Source: CAIKLP01 sp965279595
GTDB lineage: Bacteria > Bacteroidota > Bacteroidia > Sphingobacteriales > Sphingobacteriaceae
DNA length: 64,000 bases
Direction: 5' to 3'
NCBI GenBank assembly: GCA_965279595.1
Contig: OZ257246.1
Location: 2,666,001 to 2,730,000, forward strand
Shown here: positions 63,519 through 64,000 of the stretch, piece after piece
Position numbering within the stretch: the first letter of the stretch is position 1
Layout: every line of letters starts with the position of its first letter
Program-made: the position numbers and the translations under genes
Notes under the pieces: model-generated
Databases searched by the model: none
What the model was told of the DNA's origin: nothing
The model's input: only the letters and a program-made list of their open reading frames with translations

Positions 63519-64000
63519 TTAAATGGCTTTACCTTTTAATGCTTTCGCAATGGCTTGATCCATTACTCTTTCAGCAAAAGGTTTGGTATATTCATTGATG
63601 TCATCAATAGCTTTTAGAATCGCATCTTTATCAGTTAAAATCAAGCTGCTTTTTAAATTTTCTAAATGCATTAAAGTATTTTCTGTTTCTTCTTGATTCA
63701 AAAACTGTCCATGCTTTTTGATGAAATTTTCAATAGTGTATTTCATCTGTTCCCCTTCTGTTCTTGCTTCAATAATCATGCGTTTACTGATGTCTTCCTT
63801 GGCATTGATAACAGAATCCATCAACATTTGTTCTACTTGTTCATCTGTTAAGCCATTAGTAGGTGTAATAATAATTTCTTGTTTAACATTAGATCTCAAT
63901 TCAATGGCTTGTACTTTTAAAATACCATCTGCATTTATTAAAAAATTGATGTCGACTTTTGGAAAACCTGCTGGCATAGATGGAATACCTCGTAAATCAA
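63519..64000 (-). CDS. hscA: Fe-S cluster chaperone HscA, C-terminal part, runs off the window
   Basis: The reading frame is open to the window edge: LRGIPSMPAGFPKVDINFLI precedes the internal Met at 63977, so the gene is cut by the window. The visible ~160 residues are the substrate-binding domain and lid of an Hsp70. The end FAERVMDQAIAKALKGKAI matches HscA rather than DnaK (which ends in a Gly-rich, EEVD-like tail). HscA works with HscB on IscU clusters. It is upstream of the FrnE gene. Confidence 0.88.
   Translation of the reverse strand, partial: DLRGIPSMPAGFPKVDINFLINADGILKVQAIELRSNVKQEIIITPTNGLTDEQVEQMLMDSVINAKEDISKRMIIEARTEGEQMKYTIENFIKKHGQFLNQEETENTLMHLENLKSSLILTDKDAILKAIDDINEYTKPFAERVMDQAIAKALKGKAI

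Noticed and set aside
63519..64000. DnaK instead of HscA at the right edge
   Set aside because: The C-terminus lacks the DnaK tail and ends with the HscA-like FAERVMDQAIAKALKGK; the substrate-binding segment also fits HscA.

Overview
The window is an ordinary-looking, AT-rich, gene-dense chromosomal segment of a Bacteroidota bacterium, most likely of the Chitinophagaceae/Chitinophagales. Evidence for this: two proteins with Por-secretion (T9SS type A) C-terminal tails, one with a gliding-motility (CHU_C, type B) C-terminal domain, lipoproteins with the SSCKK-type lipobox, a DUF5916 outer-membrane protein, a carboxypeptidase-regulatory-like/TonB receptor, an archaeal/eukaryal-type prolyl-tRNA synthetase, a UbiA prenyltransferase of the geranylgeranylglycerol-phosphate type, and several sites resembling the Bacteroidota promoter (TTTG, about 19 nt, TAnnTTTG). 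No rRNA, tRNA, CRISPR array, insertion sequence, integrase or phage gene was seen, and no gap between genes exceeds about 205 nt.

Layout. 1-11.6 kb: end of a retropepsin-like protease, a secreted protein with four glycogen-binding-like domains, a methionine-type aminotransferase, a DUF1905/YdeI protein, a TIGR02757 protein, cystathionine gamma-synthase/lyase, a lipoprotein, an unknown gene after proS, proS, a Tyr/Asn/Pro-rich lipoprotein and a FadL-like porin. 11.7-21.7 kb: UbiD-type decarboxylase, a small membrane protein and SRPBCC protein, a HAD/ATP-grasp/PIG-L set facing a polytopic GT-C-like protein, a LolD-like ATPase and a DUF5916 protein. 21.9-31.2 kb: sucC, a Sua5/YrdC protein, nhaA, an M50-like membrane protein, a KirBac-type K+ channel, an LpxR-like lipid A deacylase, an SDR, a GT2/sugar-transferase-like fusion and recR. 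31.3-37.8 kb: sodium:solute symporter plus LOG protein, grpE-dnaJ, and a NatA/NatB-type ABC exporter.

37.9-54.4 kb: mainly minus strand, with maf, a UbiA prenyltransferase, a KdsC-like phosphatase, iscX, fdx, a DUF2520 protein, ccmF and ccmE, an MsbA-like exporter, then (plus strand) a histidine kinase, a small unknown and a TonB receptor, then VOC protein, glutamate dehydrogenase, ccmD, ccmC and ccmB. The cytochrome c maturation set is thus in two blocks, lacks a visible ccmA, and its CcmE carries Cys instead of His at the haem-binding position. 54.5-64 kb: two T9SS cargo proteins, a biotin carboxylase, a large CHU_C protein, riboflavin synthase, a FrnE/DsbA-like oxidoreductase and the 3' part of hscA running off the window end.

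Themes. Fe-S assembly (iscX, fdx, hscA), haem and cytochrome c maturation, cell-envelope glycan and lipid A work (KdsC, LpxR, GT2 fusion, PIG-L/ATP-grasp set, MsbA-like exporter) and protein quality control recur. I see no clear defence island or wholly new system. The most interesting items are the C-x3-Y CcmE with the split ccm locus, the GT2 fusion with a degenerate sugar-transferase half, the HAD/ATP-grasp/PIG-L set, a nested inverted repeat before grpE, and very tight or overlapping convergent gene ends.
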